In this document: one piece after another, positions 1 through 6,552 of the stretch
How positions within the stretch are numbered: position 1 is the stretch's first letter
How the letters are laid out: every line of letters begins with the position of its first letter
Assembly (NCBI GenBank): GCA_964612525.1
Contig: CAZTCQ010000107.1
Span: forward strand, 1 to 7,395
Reading direction: 5' to 3'
From: JAGNRR01 sp964612525
Lineage (GTDB): Bacteria; Bacteroidota; Bacteroidia; Chitinophagales; Chitinophagaceae
Length of the DNA stretch: 7,395 bases
Position numbers and translations under genes: made by a program
The notes under the pieces: generated by a model
Database searches by the model: none
Told to the model about the DNA's origin: nothing
What the model saw: only the letters and a program-made list of their open reading frames with translations

Positions 1-153
1 TTTCAAGTAAAGAAAACTGAGATTGTACATTTTCCTGAAATGGTCAAAGGAGACTACAATACACCCATTCGTTTTTCCAGACCTAATAAACGAGATTATA
101 ATCCTAAGGGCTTCAGCGACCACTTGCCAATAAAATTAGTAGTGGAAGAGTAA
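1..153 (+). CDS. C-terminal end of an endonuclease/exonuclease/phosphatase (EEP) family protein, cut by the window edge
   Basis: Frame 1 is open from the first base to TAA at 151-153, giving 50 residues with no start visible. The tail reads ...KGDYNTPIRFSR... then GFSDHLPIKLVVEE at the end. The SDH-P pattern close to the C-terminus is the signature of the EEP (DNase I/AP endonuclease-like) fold, where that histidine is catalytic and the motif sits on the last core strand. The family cleaves phosphodiester or phosphomonoester bonds in nucleic acids, lipids or nucleotides; the substrate here cannot be told from the fragment. The next gene starts 25 bases downstream on the same strand with no hairpin terminator between them, so the two may be co-transcribed (inference). 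Confidence 0.7.
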   Translation, partial: FQVKKTEIVHFPEMVKGDYNTPIRFSRPNKRDYNPKGFSDHLPIKLVVEE

Positions 154-178
154 ATTATAGTCTGTATTTTTATTCCTT

Positions 179-1210
179 ATGAACCTCTCCAAAGCGGCAA
201 ACGTATCCATTGTTTTATTTTTTACAGGTGTGGTGCTTATCTACGGGCAAACATTTTTGATTCCGTTTGTGCTGGCTGTTTTTATTTGGTTTATTATCCG
301 AGAGATAAAAAAGTTTTTTAGAAGAAGTAAATATTTCCGCTTATTCCTGCCCAATTGGCTAGAAAACTTGCTTGCTTCACTTTTCTTTTTTGCCTTCATT
401 ACTTTTTTTGTCAGTTTACTAGCTGCGAATATTGAGTCACTTTCAGCCAACCTTAGTGTATATCAAACCAATATTTCCAAGATCGCAGATAAGTTAAATT
501 CGTTTTTTAATATTAATATCATGAAGCAAATTAATGATATCAGTGGAGGAATGAAATTTACTGATATTTTGGGTAGTGTAATTAATGCCGTAAGTGGCTT
601 GCTCGGTAATGTGTTTATTATAATCATCTATGTGTTGTTTTTGTTTTTAGAGGAATTGGGTTTTCAAGACAAGCTGAAAGCTATGCTGGCCCATTCTCCG
701 CAGGGAAGTTCTGTCTTTTCTATTATTGATAAAATTGATCATTCTATTGGGCGCTATCTGGTTTTAAAAACAATCGTTAGTTTACTGACAGGAATCTTGA
801 GTTTCATAGCGCTAAAAATTATTGGGGTAGATGCGGCAGTATTTTGGGCTTTTCTAATTTTTATTATGAACTTTATTCCCAATATTGGGTCATTGATTGC
901 GACATTGTTTCCGGCTGTTTTTGCCCTATTGCAATTTGGTGACTTTGCTCCAGCCATTTGGGTTTTAATCGTTGTAGCCGCTGTGCAACTAGTCGTCGGT
1001 AATATTGTTGAGCCAAAAGTTATGGGTAATTCTCTCAATCTAAGTTCATTGGTGGTAATCCTAGCCTTGTCACTTTGGGGTGCTTTGTGGGGAATTACAG
1101 GAATGGTCCTAAGTGTTCCCATTACTGTAGTGATGCTTATTGTTTTTTCAGAGTTCCCTGCTACCAAACCCTTGGCGATATTATTATCCGAAAAAGGTAA
1201 TATTGATTAG
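179..1210 (+). CDS. AI-2E family transporter (PerM/YdiK/TqsA-type membrane protein)
   Basis: This 343-residue integral membrane protein belongs to the AI-2E transporter family, whose members include E. coli TqsA (autoinducer-2 export) and PerM and Na+/H+ antiporter relatives. Two hydrophobic segments lie at about residues 9-40, one at 63-84, one at 138-158, and a dense cluster from 195 to 325. Between them, residues 85-135 form the long polar loop usual in the family. The family signature NFIPNIGSLIA (231-241) and the GNIVEPKVMG block (274-283), followed by a glycine/tryptophan-rich GALWGITGMVLSVP helix, are both present. Length is typical (about 340-370). The ATG at 179 has no Shine-Dalgarno sequence, as is normal in Bacteroidota. 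The substrate cannot be inferred: most family members have not been shown to move AI-2, and no luxS is in view. Confidence 0.9.
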   Translation: MNLSKAANVSIVLFFTGVVLIYGQTFLIPFVLAVFIWFIIREIKKFFRRSKYFRLFLPNWLENLLASLFFFAFITFFVSLLAANIESLSANLSVYQTNISKIADKLNSFFNINIMKQINDISGGMKFTDILGSVINAVSGLLGNVFIIIIYVLFLFLEELGFQDKLKAMLAHSPQGSSVFSIIDKIDHSIGRYLVLKTIVSLLTGILSFIALKIIGVDAAVFWAFLIFIMNFIPNIGSLIATLFPAVFALLQFGDFAPAIWVLIVVAAVQLVVGNIVEPKVMGNSLNLSSLVVILALSLWGALWGITGMVLSVPITVVMLIVFSEFPATKPLAILLSEKGNID

Positions 1211-1314
1211 TTTTTTAGTTTTGTTTTACTACCTGGGTAGCCAAGTTTTAATTTTAAGCTAGATTAAACTTTTGGGCTAATTTATCCTATAATTTTATGC
1301 AAGTATGCCGTTCA

Positions 1315-1875
1315 ATGAGTAGAATAATAGTATCAAAAAAATAAGAAGTACTAAAAAAGTTATGCCCGCTGAGGGTGTGAATATGGGCGGCATTAACTGG
1401 ATTAGTCTCTGCCTACTATGGGAGTGGCTTCAGTTGATACGTTTATGTTAATTCACCATTGAGAAACTGAGGATGCTATACTTTAAGTCGTGAGCGGAAA
1501 TTATAAAGGGATAAAAGTTGCGGCACTAACGAATTCTCCTAAGTTATAATTACGCGGGAAAATTGAAGCAGACTCAAAATTAGAAATTGAGATTCCTGAA
1601 AATCTGAATGCGTTAATCTATTTACTGGAAGGGGAGTTAATAATCAACGATAAAAAAGTAGTCCTAAAAGATATGGTCATTTTAAATAATGATGGTTCGG
1701 GAATTGAGTGGGTAGCCGGTAAGGATACACGGTTCATTGTACTTTCGGGGAGCCGTTAAATGAAAAAATGAAATCATACGGTCCTTTTGTGATGAACAGT
1801 CAGACAGAAATCATGACAGCGCTAAAAGATTCTCAAATGGGTAAAATGGGTGTTCTTATTGAAGAATTTGATTAA
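1315..1875 (+). pseudogene. Decayed pirin-family gene with three frameshifts, three stops and loss of the first cupin domain
   Basis: Conceptual reading recovers a pirin. The start is ATG 1315. Losing one A in the A-run 1335-1341 shifts to a frame encoding STKKVMPAEGVNMGGIN (to about 1397). Another shift near 1398-1408 leads to LPTMGVASVDTFMLIHH (to 1459), resembling the LPT...VDPF-LL-HH segment of pirin N-termini. The first metal-binding cupin (HPHRGFE region, roughly 100 codons) is absent. After TGA at 1460, the second cupin follows: VVSGNYKGIKVAALTNSP, then NALIYLLEGELIIN and FIVLSG. It is broken by TAA at 1484 and 1547 and by a one-base deletion in the G-run 1747-1750. The next frame encodes EPLNEKMKSYGPFVMNS and GKMGVLIEEFD, ending at TAA 1873-1875; YGPFVMN is a strong pirin signature. 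Pirins are Fe-binding cupins, some being quercetin dioxygenases. So many lesions argue against sequencing error. A weak promoter-like pair (TTTG 1271, TAATTTTA 1290) precedes it. The rest of 1211-1969 shows nothing recognisable. Confidence 0.85.
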
Positions 1876-1969
1876 CACGCCGTGAGATAAATTTTAAAGA
1901 ACGGAGCAATTTGGGTATCTTAGTAAAATAATTAAATGCTCGTATAGGGCGCTAATACATAAAGTGAAT

Positions 1970-2179
1970 ATGGAAGAAAACAAAACACCAGCAGCAGACG
2001 GAATCAAAGTTGACATTATGAAAAATGGTCCAGCCATTGTCCAAGGAACGGTGCAAATAACTCATGCCGACGGCACCACGGAGATTAAGGAAAATAGAAT
2101 GGCCATTTGTCGTTGCGGAGCTTCTAGCAACAAGCCCTTTTGCGATGGTCAGCATGGTAAAGTTGGTTTTGAGGGGTAG
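1970..2179 (+). CDS. CDGSH-type iron-sulfur (zinc-finger-like) protein
   Basis: This 69-residue acidic soluble protein carries the complete CDGSH signature CRCGASSNKPFCDGQH near its C-terminus. Cys47, Cys49, Cys58 and His62 are the expected 3Cys-1His ligands of a [2Fe-2S] cluster (the mitoNEET fold in eukaryotes). The region before it, with NGPAIVQGTVQIT and an acidic ENRMAI stretch, matches the N-terminal half seen in bacterial single-motif CDGSH proteins. Such proteins are thought to act in redox or iron-sulfur handling, but no precise role is established. ATG at 1970 is preferred over an in-frame GTG at 1964 that would add only two residues; neither has a ribosome-binding site. It lies about 95 bases after the pirin relic and 68 bases before the methyltransferase gene, so it is probably transcribed with or near the latter. 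Confidence 0.92.
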   Translation: MEENKTPAADGIKVDIMKNGPAIVQGTVQITHADGTTEIKENRMAICRCGASSNKPFCDGQHGKVGFEG

Positions 2180-2223
2180 CCGTACGTATTATTGATGTGT
2201 TTTACAGACCAGATTTTATAGCG

Positions 2224-2231
2224 TAGTATTG
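2224..2231 (+). promoter_or_regulatory. Possible -7 promoter element for the methyltransferase gene
   Basis: TAGTATTG matches the Bacteroidota -7 consensus TAnnTTTG at all but one position and sits 16 bases before the GTG start codon, a spacing like the better promoter sites in this window. No convincing -33 TTTG is seen at the expected distance (only a T-run near 2200-2203), so the call is weak. Read-through from the CDGSH gene is the alternative. Confidence 0.28.
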
Positions 2232-2247
2232 CATTCAAAATCAAGTT

Positions 2248-2808
2248 GTGAAATTCTTCAAAGAATCGATTAGGAGTATGAAAACTAGCGGGAGTATTAC
2301 TCCCAGCAGTAAATACTTAGTGCAGAAATGTTTGGATCATGTTGATTTTAAAACAGCCAAGGTAATTCTAGAATTTGGTGTAGGCGATGGAGTGATTACT
2401 CAAGAAATTTTGGAAAAAGTTAATGCTGATTGTCAGGTAATTGCCATTGAGATTAATAAAAACTTATTTGAATATTCTCAAAAAAAATTTGCGGATGCCG
2501 AAAACCTCTCCTTGCATTTAGCTTCAGCATTTAACTTTGATGAAGTCCTCAAAAAAGAAGGAATTGATAAAGTGGATTATGTGATTTCTAGTTTGCCTTT
2601 GTCGCTTTTTAGCCAAGAAGAAATAGACGACTTATTTGAAAAAGTTCCCAATCACTTATCAGATAAAGGAGCGTTTGTTCAGTATCAATATTCGATAGGG
2701 AAGTACGGCTATCTCAAAAAAATATTTGATAAAGTAAGTGTTGATTTTACAATCCGAAACGCACCGCCGGCTTTAATTTTTACTTGTATGAATTTGCCGA
2801 TTGCTTAA
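2248..2808 (+). CDS. SAM-dependent methyltransferase of the phospholipid N-methyltransferase (PmtA-like) family
   Basis: This 186-residue class I methyltransferase has SAM-binding motif I VILEFGVGDGVIT at residues 39-51 and an acidic strand-2 end AIEIN (66-70, Glu68 for the SAM ribose). The post-motif VISSLPLSLF (112-121) occupies the position of the SSLP motif of PmtA-type enzymes. FVQYQYS (143-149) and NAPPALIF (171-178) also fit the family (COG3963). Known relatives methylate phosphatidylethanolamine, but many Bacteroidota homologues are uncharacterised and the fold is close to rRNA adenine dimethylases, so the substrate is open. The GTG start is well supported. The N-terminal KFFKESIRS...GSITPSSKYL block is conserved in the family and is lost if the ATG at 2278 is used, and an in-frame TAG at 2224 excludes an upstream ATG. 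It converges on the minus-strand operon with a 12-base gap and no visible hairpin. Confidence 0.85.
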   Translation: MKFFKESIRSMKTSGSITPSSKYLVQKCLDHVDFKTAKVILEFGVGDGVITQEILEKVNADCQVIAIEINKNLFEYSQKKFADAENLSLHLASAFNFDEVLKKEGIDKVDYVISSLPLSLFSQEEIDDLFEKVPNHLSDKGAFVQYQYSIGKYGYLKKIFDKVSVDFTIRNAPPALIFTCMNLPIA

Positions 2809-2820
2809 GTTCGACTGGTA

Positions 2821-3597
2821 TTATATTGTAAAAGAGTCTCTATCCTTCTGAAAAGGAAGTTTGGTTCTTATCGTCTTTACAATTTCTGCATTTAAAGTAG
2901 TTGTAAAAATATCTTCATCGTTTTCTTTAAAATAAACTGTTTCACCAAGCGGCCCATAAATACTGCTACAACCATTGTGGGCTAGTTCTGTTCCATCTTC
3001 ACCGATTCTATTGACGCCAATTGTGTAGCATTGGTTTTCTATTGCTCTCGCTTTTAGGAGCGTATTCCAAGCGTCTATTCTTTTTTGCGGCCAATTAGCA
3101 ACATAAAGAATCGCGTCATATTCATTTTCATTTTGTTGTCTGGCATAAACTGGGAATCTTAAATCGTAACATATCTGCAACAGAATACGCCAACCATTGA
3201 CTTGAACAATTACTCGTCTTTCTCCAGCTGAAAATTGATCCTGCTCACCACCTAAAGAAAAGCGATGTCGTTTATCATAATGCTGGATTTCACCGGAAGG
3301 GAGTACCCAAAGCAAGCGGTTATAATTCTTAAATTTTTCTTGAACCATAATGCTACCGGTAAGAATAATTTTTTCTTCTTGGGCAATTTTTTTCATCCAA
3401 GCCACTGTCTCACCATTCATGGTTTCACCTAATTGTCCCGGGTTAATGGAGAAGCCTGTATTAAAGGTTTCGGGTAAAATGACTACTTGCTTTTTACCGC
3501 TGATAGATTTAATCTTTTGCTCAAATTGTGCTCTGTTTGCCTCTGGGTCTTCCCAAACTAAATCAGATTGTATAAGGCTAAATGTGAGTTCTGACAT
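2821..3597 (-). CDS. yafV: Omega-amidase of the nitrilase superfamily (YafV/Nit2-like)
   Basis: This 258-residue carbon-nitrogen hydrolase carries the nitrilase triad: Glu43 in LPETFNTGF, Lys109 in YDKRHRFS and Cys143 in QICYDLRFPVYAR. The second structural glutamate is probably Glu118 in GGEQDQFSAG. Length and motifs, including ILYVANWP and LLKARAIENQCY, match E. coli YafV (256 residues). That protein hydrolyses 2-oxoglutaramate and 2-oxosuccinamate to the keto acids plus ammonia and is regarded as metabolite repair after glutamine transamination. The methionine-salvage step linked to homologues (alpha-ketoglutaramate disposal) is a possible role here. It is cytoplasmic, with no signal peptide. 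The ATG lies only 2 bases after the recX stop codon, so it is almost certainly the last gene of the uvrD-recX transcript and may be translated by coupling. Confidence 0.92.
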   Translation of the reverse strand: MSELTFSLIQSDLVWEDPEANRAQFEQKIKSISGKKQVVILPETFNTGFSINPGQLGETMNGETVAWMKKIAQEEKIILTGSIMVQEKFKNYNRLLWVLPSGEIQHYDKRHRFSLGGEQDQFSAGERRVIVQVNGWRILLQICYDLRFPVYARQQNENEYDAILYVANWPQKRIDAWNTLLKARAIENQCYTIGVNRIGEDGTELAHNGCSSIYGPLGETVYFKENDEDIFTTTLNAEIVKTIRTKLPFQKDRDSFTI

Positions 3598-3599
3598 GC

Positions 3600-4055
3600 T
3601 TATAATTTTTGTAAAAAGGGATTAATCTCTGCAAAGCTATATCCTTTTTGCACGAGATAGGCGCGCATTTTGGTCATGCGACTAAATTTATTTTTATCTG
3701 CTTTAAGGCTTCGTTTCTTTTGATCAAAAGCCTTCTTTAGATTCTTCTTATATTCTTTCTCATCTATTTCTTGCAGGCCTTTTTTTATACAATAAGCGGA
3801 TACATATTCTTTCTTTAATCCTTGTATAATTTTTTGTCTGCCCCATTTTTTTACCCGGAACTTACCGCCTGCATAAGCTTTAGCGTAGCGTTCTTCATTT
3901 AGATAATTTTCTTGTATTAAAATAGAAATCAGGTTTTCGATATCTTCTTTGCTTACGCCACCTATTTCATAGAGTTTCTTTTTTACTTGGTGGTGACTCC
4001 GCTCTTGATAAGCGCAGAAGTATTTAATTTGTTCTTCAATGGTTTTGTTGCTCAT
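3600..4055 (-). CDS. recX: RecX family regulatory protein
   Basis: This 151-residue basic, helix-rich protein belongs to the RecX family. The first helical repeat has the typical YFCAYQERSHHQVKKKL pattern (family form: L..R.RS..EL..KL). It is followed by LIQENYLNEERYAKAYAGGK and the RVKKWGRQKI block, which corresponds to the conserved LNDERFA...R...KG...I region. The C-terminal lysine-rich part forms the third three-helix repeat. RecX binds RecA and RecA filaments and limits recombinase and LexA-cleavage activity. recX is often next to recA; here it sits 14 bases downstream of the uvrD/pcrA stop and 2 bases upstream of the omega-amidase gene, with recA not in view. The ATG at 4055 has a purine-rich but not clearly Shine-Dalgarno upstream sequence. 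Confidence 0.9.
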   Translation of the reverse strand: MSNKTIEEQIKYFCAYQERSHHQVKKKLYEIGGVSKEDIENLISILIQENYLNEERYAKAYAGGKFRVKKWGRQKIIQGLKKEYVSAYCIKKGLQEIDEKEYKKNLKKAFDQKKRSLKADKNKFSRMTKMRAYLVQKGYSFAEINPFLQKL

Positions 4056-4069
4056 TGTAAGATAAAAAA

Positions 4070-6331
4070 CTACTTCATTATTTTAAGCTTAGCATAATTA
4101 AGCATAATCTTCTTATTACCCAGGCCTCCAAAACTTATCGTTGCGATTCTATTCGCTTGAGGTCCTTCTAGGTTTTCGATGGTGCCTATTCCAAAACGTT
4201 GATGTTTTACCTTCATTCCTTGCTCCATATCGCTAGGGCTATCCGCCACAAAACTTGGGTCCGACGGTGCTTTTTTTACTAAGTTCGGATTGCTTGTTTT
4301 CTTTTGATTAATAAAGGTGGTCATTCGAGGTCGTTCCCCTGCTTGTGCTTTGTTCCTAGCTTTTTTTGCTTTGCTTACATCTACATAAGCCTCGGGTAGT
4401 TCTTCCAAAAAACGGCTCGGTTCATTAGAAACTAACTGCCCAAAACGATATCTATGATTGGCATAGGTAAGCCATACATTCTGTTCTGCCCGAGTAATCG
4501 CCACATAAAATAAGCGACGTTCTTCTTCCAAATCATCTTTATCATACATGCTCATTTGACTTGGAAATAAATTTTCTTCCGTACCTACTACAAATACATT
4601 AGGAAATTCTAATCCCTTGCTGGCATGAATTGTCATAAGTGTAACTACGTCTTGATTTTCTGGGTCTTCTTTATCCGCATCTGTCAAAAGCGTGATTTGC
4701 TGTAAATAACTGCCTAGTGATTTGTCCAATAATTCGCCCTCATCATCAGGCGTTTCGGTAAATTCTTTTATGGCATTTAGAAGCTCTTGTACATTTTCAT
4801 AACGCGATAAATCTTCAACCGTTCCTGCTTTGTAAAGTTCTTTTACAATGCCCGTTGCTTTGCCTACTTCTTCCGCTACATCGTATGCATTCTTTTTTTC
4901 TAGTTGCACACGAAATGATTTTATCATCATGACGAATGCTTCTACAGAATTTGCTGTGCGACCCGTAAAGCCAAATTCACGAATGCGTTCTAGTACTTCC
5001 CAGAATGTAATATTGTTATCATTAGCCAGCACCGTAATTTTATCCGTACTCGTTTTGCCAATACCACGCGTTGGGTAGTTAATTATTCTTTTTAGACTTT
5101 CTTGGTCTTGCGAGTTTACGATGACCCGCAGGTAAGCCACAAAATCTTTTATTTCTTTACGTTGGTAAAAAGAAAGTCCACCATAAATACGGTAGGGGAT
5201 ATTGTGCCTGCGCAAATTTTCCTCAAATGAACGACTCTGTGCATTGGTTCTATAAAGAATCGCATAATCTTGATTTTTGAAATGATTGCGGAGTTGTTCT
5301 TCCTTAATCGTTTCGGCTACAAATTTTCCTTCATCATTATCCGTGAACGTACAAATCAGTTTGAGCTTATTGCCATCTCCCTTATCAGTCCAAAGTTCCT
5401 TTTTTATTTGTTTGGAGTTGTGCTCAATAACTGCATTAGCAGCCATGAGGATACTCTTCGTACTTCTATAGTTCTGCTCTAGCTTAATCACTTTTACATC
5501 TTCATAATCCTTTTGAAACATGAAAATATTTTTCACACTCGCACCACGGAAAGAATAGATACTCTGCGCGTCATCGCCTACCACACAAATATTTTCGTGG
5601 CGTGCTCCTAGTAATTTTATGATATGATATTGGGCTGTATTGGTATCCTGATACTCATCTATTAAAATGTAACGAAACTTATGTTGGTACTTAGAAAGTG
5701 CTTCTGGGTTTGTTGTTAGAAGCGTATACATAAGCACTAAAAGATCATCAAAATCCATAGCGCCATTCTTAAAACACTGCTTGCTGTAGTATTCAAATAT
5801 TTTACCAATTTTAGGTCGTTTAGATTGTAAATCTTCTTTTTGAATATCACTATCCGCTTGATAATCTTCGTAGTGATACAAACTATTTTTTGCTGCCGAG
5901 ATTCGATTATAAACTATGTTGGCTTTGTATAATTTATCGTCCAGATTCATACCCTTTACGATTCCTTTAATAACAGACTTTGCATCGTCTGTATCATAAA
6001 TGGTAAAATTGCTTGGGTAGCCAAGTTGCGGTGCTTCTGCCCGGAGGATGCGAGCGAAAATGCTGTGAAACGTTCCTATAAATAAACTGCGGGCTGAAGC
6101 GTTTCCTAATATTTTTTCAATTCGCTCTTTCATTTCTTTAGCCGCCTTATTGGTGAAGGTTAAGGCTAAAATTCTGAATGGGTCGATATCATTATTTATC
6201 AAATGCGCAATGCGCGTCGTCAGCACTTTCGTTTTACCACTGCCTGCTCCTGCTACAATCATGAGAGGTCCTTCAGTATGAAGTACGGCTTCTCGTTGCG
6301 GCGGATTTAGTTCTTTTATATAGTCTTGCAT
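4070..6331 (-). CDS. uvrD: UvrD/PcrA-type superfamily 1A DNA helicase
   Basis: This 753-residue 3'-5' DNA helicase and ATPase has all SF1A motifs in order. The Q motif is LNPPQREAV (8-16), Walker A AGAGSGKTK (27-35), and Ia LTFTNKAAKEM (57-67). Motif II is LIDEYQDTN (223-231) and III VVGDDAQSIYSFRG (250-263). Motif IV is QNYRST (286-291), V VVTLMTIHASKGLEF (562-576) and VI EERRLFYVAITRA (603-615). After a low-complexity linker (about 652-700), the tail KVKHQRFGIGTI...ISFGG (707-736) matches the Tudor-like C-terminal domain that PcrA/UvrD uses to contact RNA polymerase. The length is full for the family. Known roles are nucleotide excision repair, transcription-coupled repair, and stripping of RecA from DNA. 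It is the first gene of a minus-strand operon with recX and yafV. Its ATG lies 7 bases from a -7 element, implying an almost leaderless mRNA. pcrA would be an equally fair name. Confidence 0.96.
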   Translation of the reverse strand: MQDYIKELNPPQREAVLHTEGPLMIVAGAGSGKTKVLTTRIAHLINNDIDPFRILALTFTNKAAKEMKERIEKILGNASARSLFIGTFHSIFARILRAEAPQLGYPSNFTIYDTDDAKSVIKGIVKGMNLDDKLYKANIVYNRISAAKNSLYHYEDYQADSDIQKEDLQSKRPKIGKIFEYYSKQCFKNGAMDFDDLLVLMYTLLTTNPEALSKYQHKFRYILIDEYQDTNTAQYHIIKLLGARHENICVVGDDAQSIYSFRGASVKNIFMFQKDYEDVKVIKLEQNYRSTKSILMAANAVIEHNSKQIKKELWTDKGDGNKLKLICTFTDNDEGKFVAETIKEEQLRNHFKNQDYAILYRTNAQSRSFEENLRRHNIPYRIYGGLSFYQRKEIKDFVAYLRVIVNSQDQESLKRIINYPTRGIGKTSTDKITVLANDNNITFWEVLERIREFGFTGRTANSVEAFVMMIKSFRVQLEKKNAYDVAEEVGKATGIVKELYKAGTVEDLSRYENVQELLNAIKEFTETPDDEGELLDKSLGSYLQQITLLTDADKEDPENQDVVTLMTIHASKGLEFPNVFVVGTEENLFPSQMSMYDKDDLEEERRLFYVAITRAEQNVWLTYANHRYRFGQLVSNEPSRFLEELPEAYVDVSKAKKARNKAQAGERPRMTTFINQKKTSNPNLVKKAPSDPSFVADSPSDMEQGMKVKHQRFGIGTIENLEGPQANRIATISFGGLGNKKIMLNYAKLKIMK

Positions 6332-6338
6332 TGCCTCG

Positions 6339-6346
6339 CAAATTTA
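6339..6346 (-). promoter_or_regulatory. -7 promoter element of the uvrD-recX-yafV operon
   Basis: On the minus strand these bases read TAAATTTG, an exact match to the Bacteroidota -7 consensus TAnnTTTG, followed by the commonly seen C. It ends 7 bases before the uvrD ATG, so transcription would begin at or just before the start codon. No clear -33 TTTG is seen at the usual distance. Position and exact match make the call reasonable, but an 8-base motif with two free positions can occur by chance in AT-rich DNA. Confidence 0.5.
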
Positions 6347-6374
6347 ACAGCTAAGCCTTACTTACGTTTTGAAT

Positions 6375-6395
6375 TTGTTCAGTAGTTGTGAACAA
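6375..6395. promoter_or_regulatory. Dyad-symmetric site (TTGTTCA-N7-TGAACAA), possible operator upstream of uvrD
   Basis: Two perfect 7-base half-sites in inverted orientation (6375-6381 and 6389-6395) are separated by 7 bases. The centre lies about 42 bases upstream of the putative uvrD -7 element, where an activator or repressor dimer could bind. It does not match the E. coli LexA box (CTGT-N8-ACAG) or the Gram-positive form (GAAC-N4-GTTC). Any regulator is unknown, and the regulatory role is inference from symmetry and position only. Confidence 0.35.
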
Positions 6396-6434
6396 TGGAA
6401 AACCTTGTTGGCATGGCCTAGCACTTAAGTTGTC

Positions 6435-6474
6435 ATTCCAGAATTTTGTGAGGGACGAACAAAATATCTGGAAT
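6435..6474 (+). repeat. Left hairpin unit of the inverted repeat pair
   Basis: The stem pairs ATTCCAGA (6435-6442) with TCTGGAAT (6467-6474) and ATTTTGT (6443-6449) with ACAAAAT (6459-6465). That gives 15 base pairs interrupted by a single bulged A at 6466. The 9-base loop is GAGGGACGA (6450-6458). No U-run follows the stem, so it does not look like a Rho-independent terminator. Confidence 0.8.
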
Positions 6475-6512
6475 CCTTGTGTAATACTCTTAACCTACTG
6501 TTGTTGTCAAGG

Positions 6513-6552
6513 ATTCCAGATAAATCAATCGTGCCTCTTGATTTTCTGGAAT
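6513..6552 (-). repeat. Right hairpin unit of the inverted repeat pair
   Basis: The stem pairs ATTCCAGA (6513-6520) with TCTGGAAT (6545-6552) and AAATCAA (6522-6528) with TTGATTT (6538-6544). That is 15 base pairs with one bulged T at 6521, matching in mirror position the bulge of the left unit. The loop TCGTGCCTC (6529-6537) is, when reversed and complemented, GAGGCACGA, differing from the left loop at one base of nine. The inner stem sequence differs from the left unit but pairing is fully kept. Confidence 0.8.

Noticed and set aside
754..1167. 137-codon minus-strand frame
   Set aside because: It is fully antisense to the AI-2E transporter gene, whose family signatures are clear, and its translation is a Thr/Lys-rich sequence with no family resemblance.
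1234..1247. 14-base sequence TGGGTAGCCAAGTT shared with 6014-6027 inside uvrD
   Set aside because: A single shared 14-mer, one copy in coding sequence, with no extension of similarity on either side; compatible with chance in a window of this size.
1229..1270. Possible Rho-independent terminator after the AI-2E gene
   Set aside because: CTACC-TG-GGTAG has a two-base loop, and the AT-rich stem near 1245-1270 is bulged and lacks a following U-run. Neither is a credible terminator.
1888..1895. TAAATTTT as a -7 promoter element for the CDGSH gene
   Set aside because: It differs from TAnnTTTG at the conserved G, lies about 75 bases from the start codon, and has no -33 partner. It is too weak to call in AT-rich DNA.
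1952..2155. 67-codon minus-strand frame
   Set aside because: It is antisense to the CDGSH gene, whose cluster-binding motif is complete on the plus strand.
3350..3625. 91-codon plus-strand frame
   Set aside because: It is antisense to the start of the omega-amidase gene and the end of recX, and shows no domain signature.
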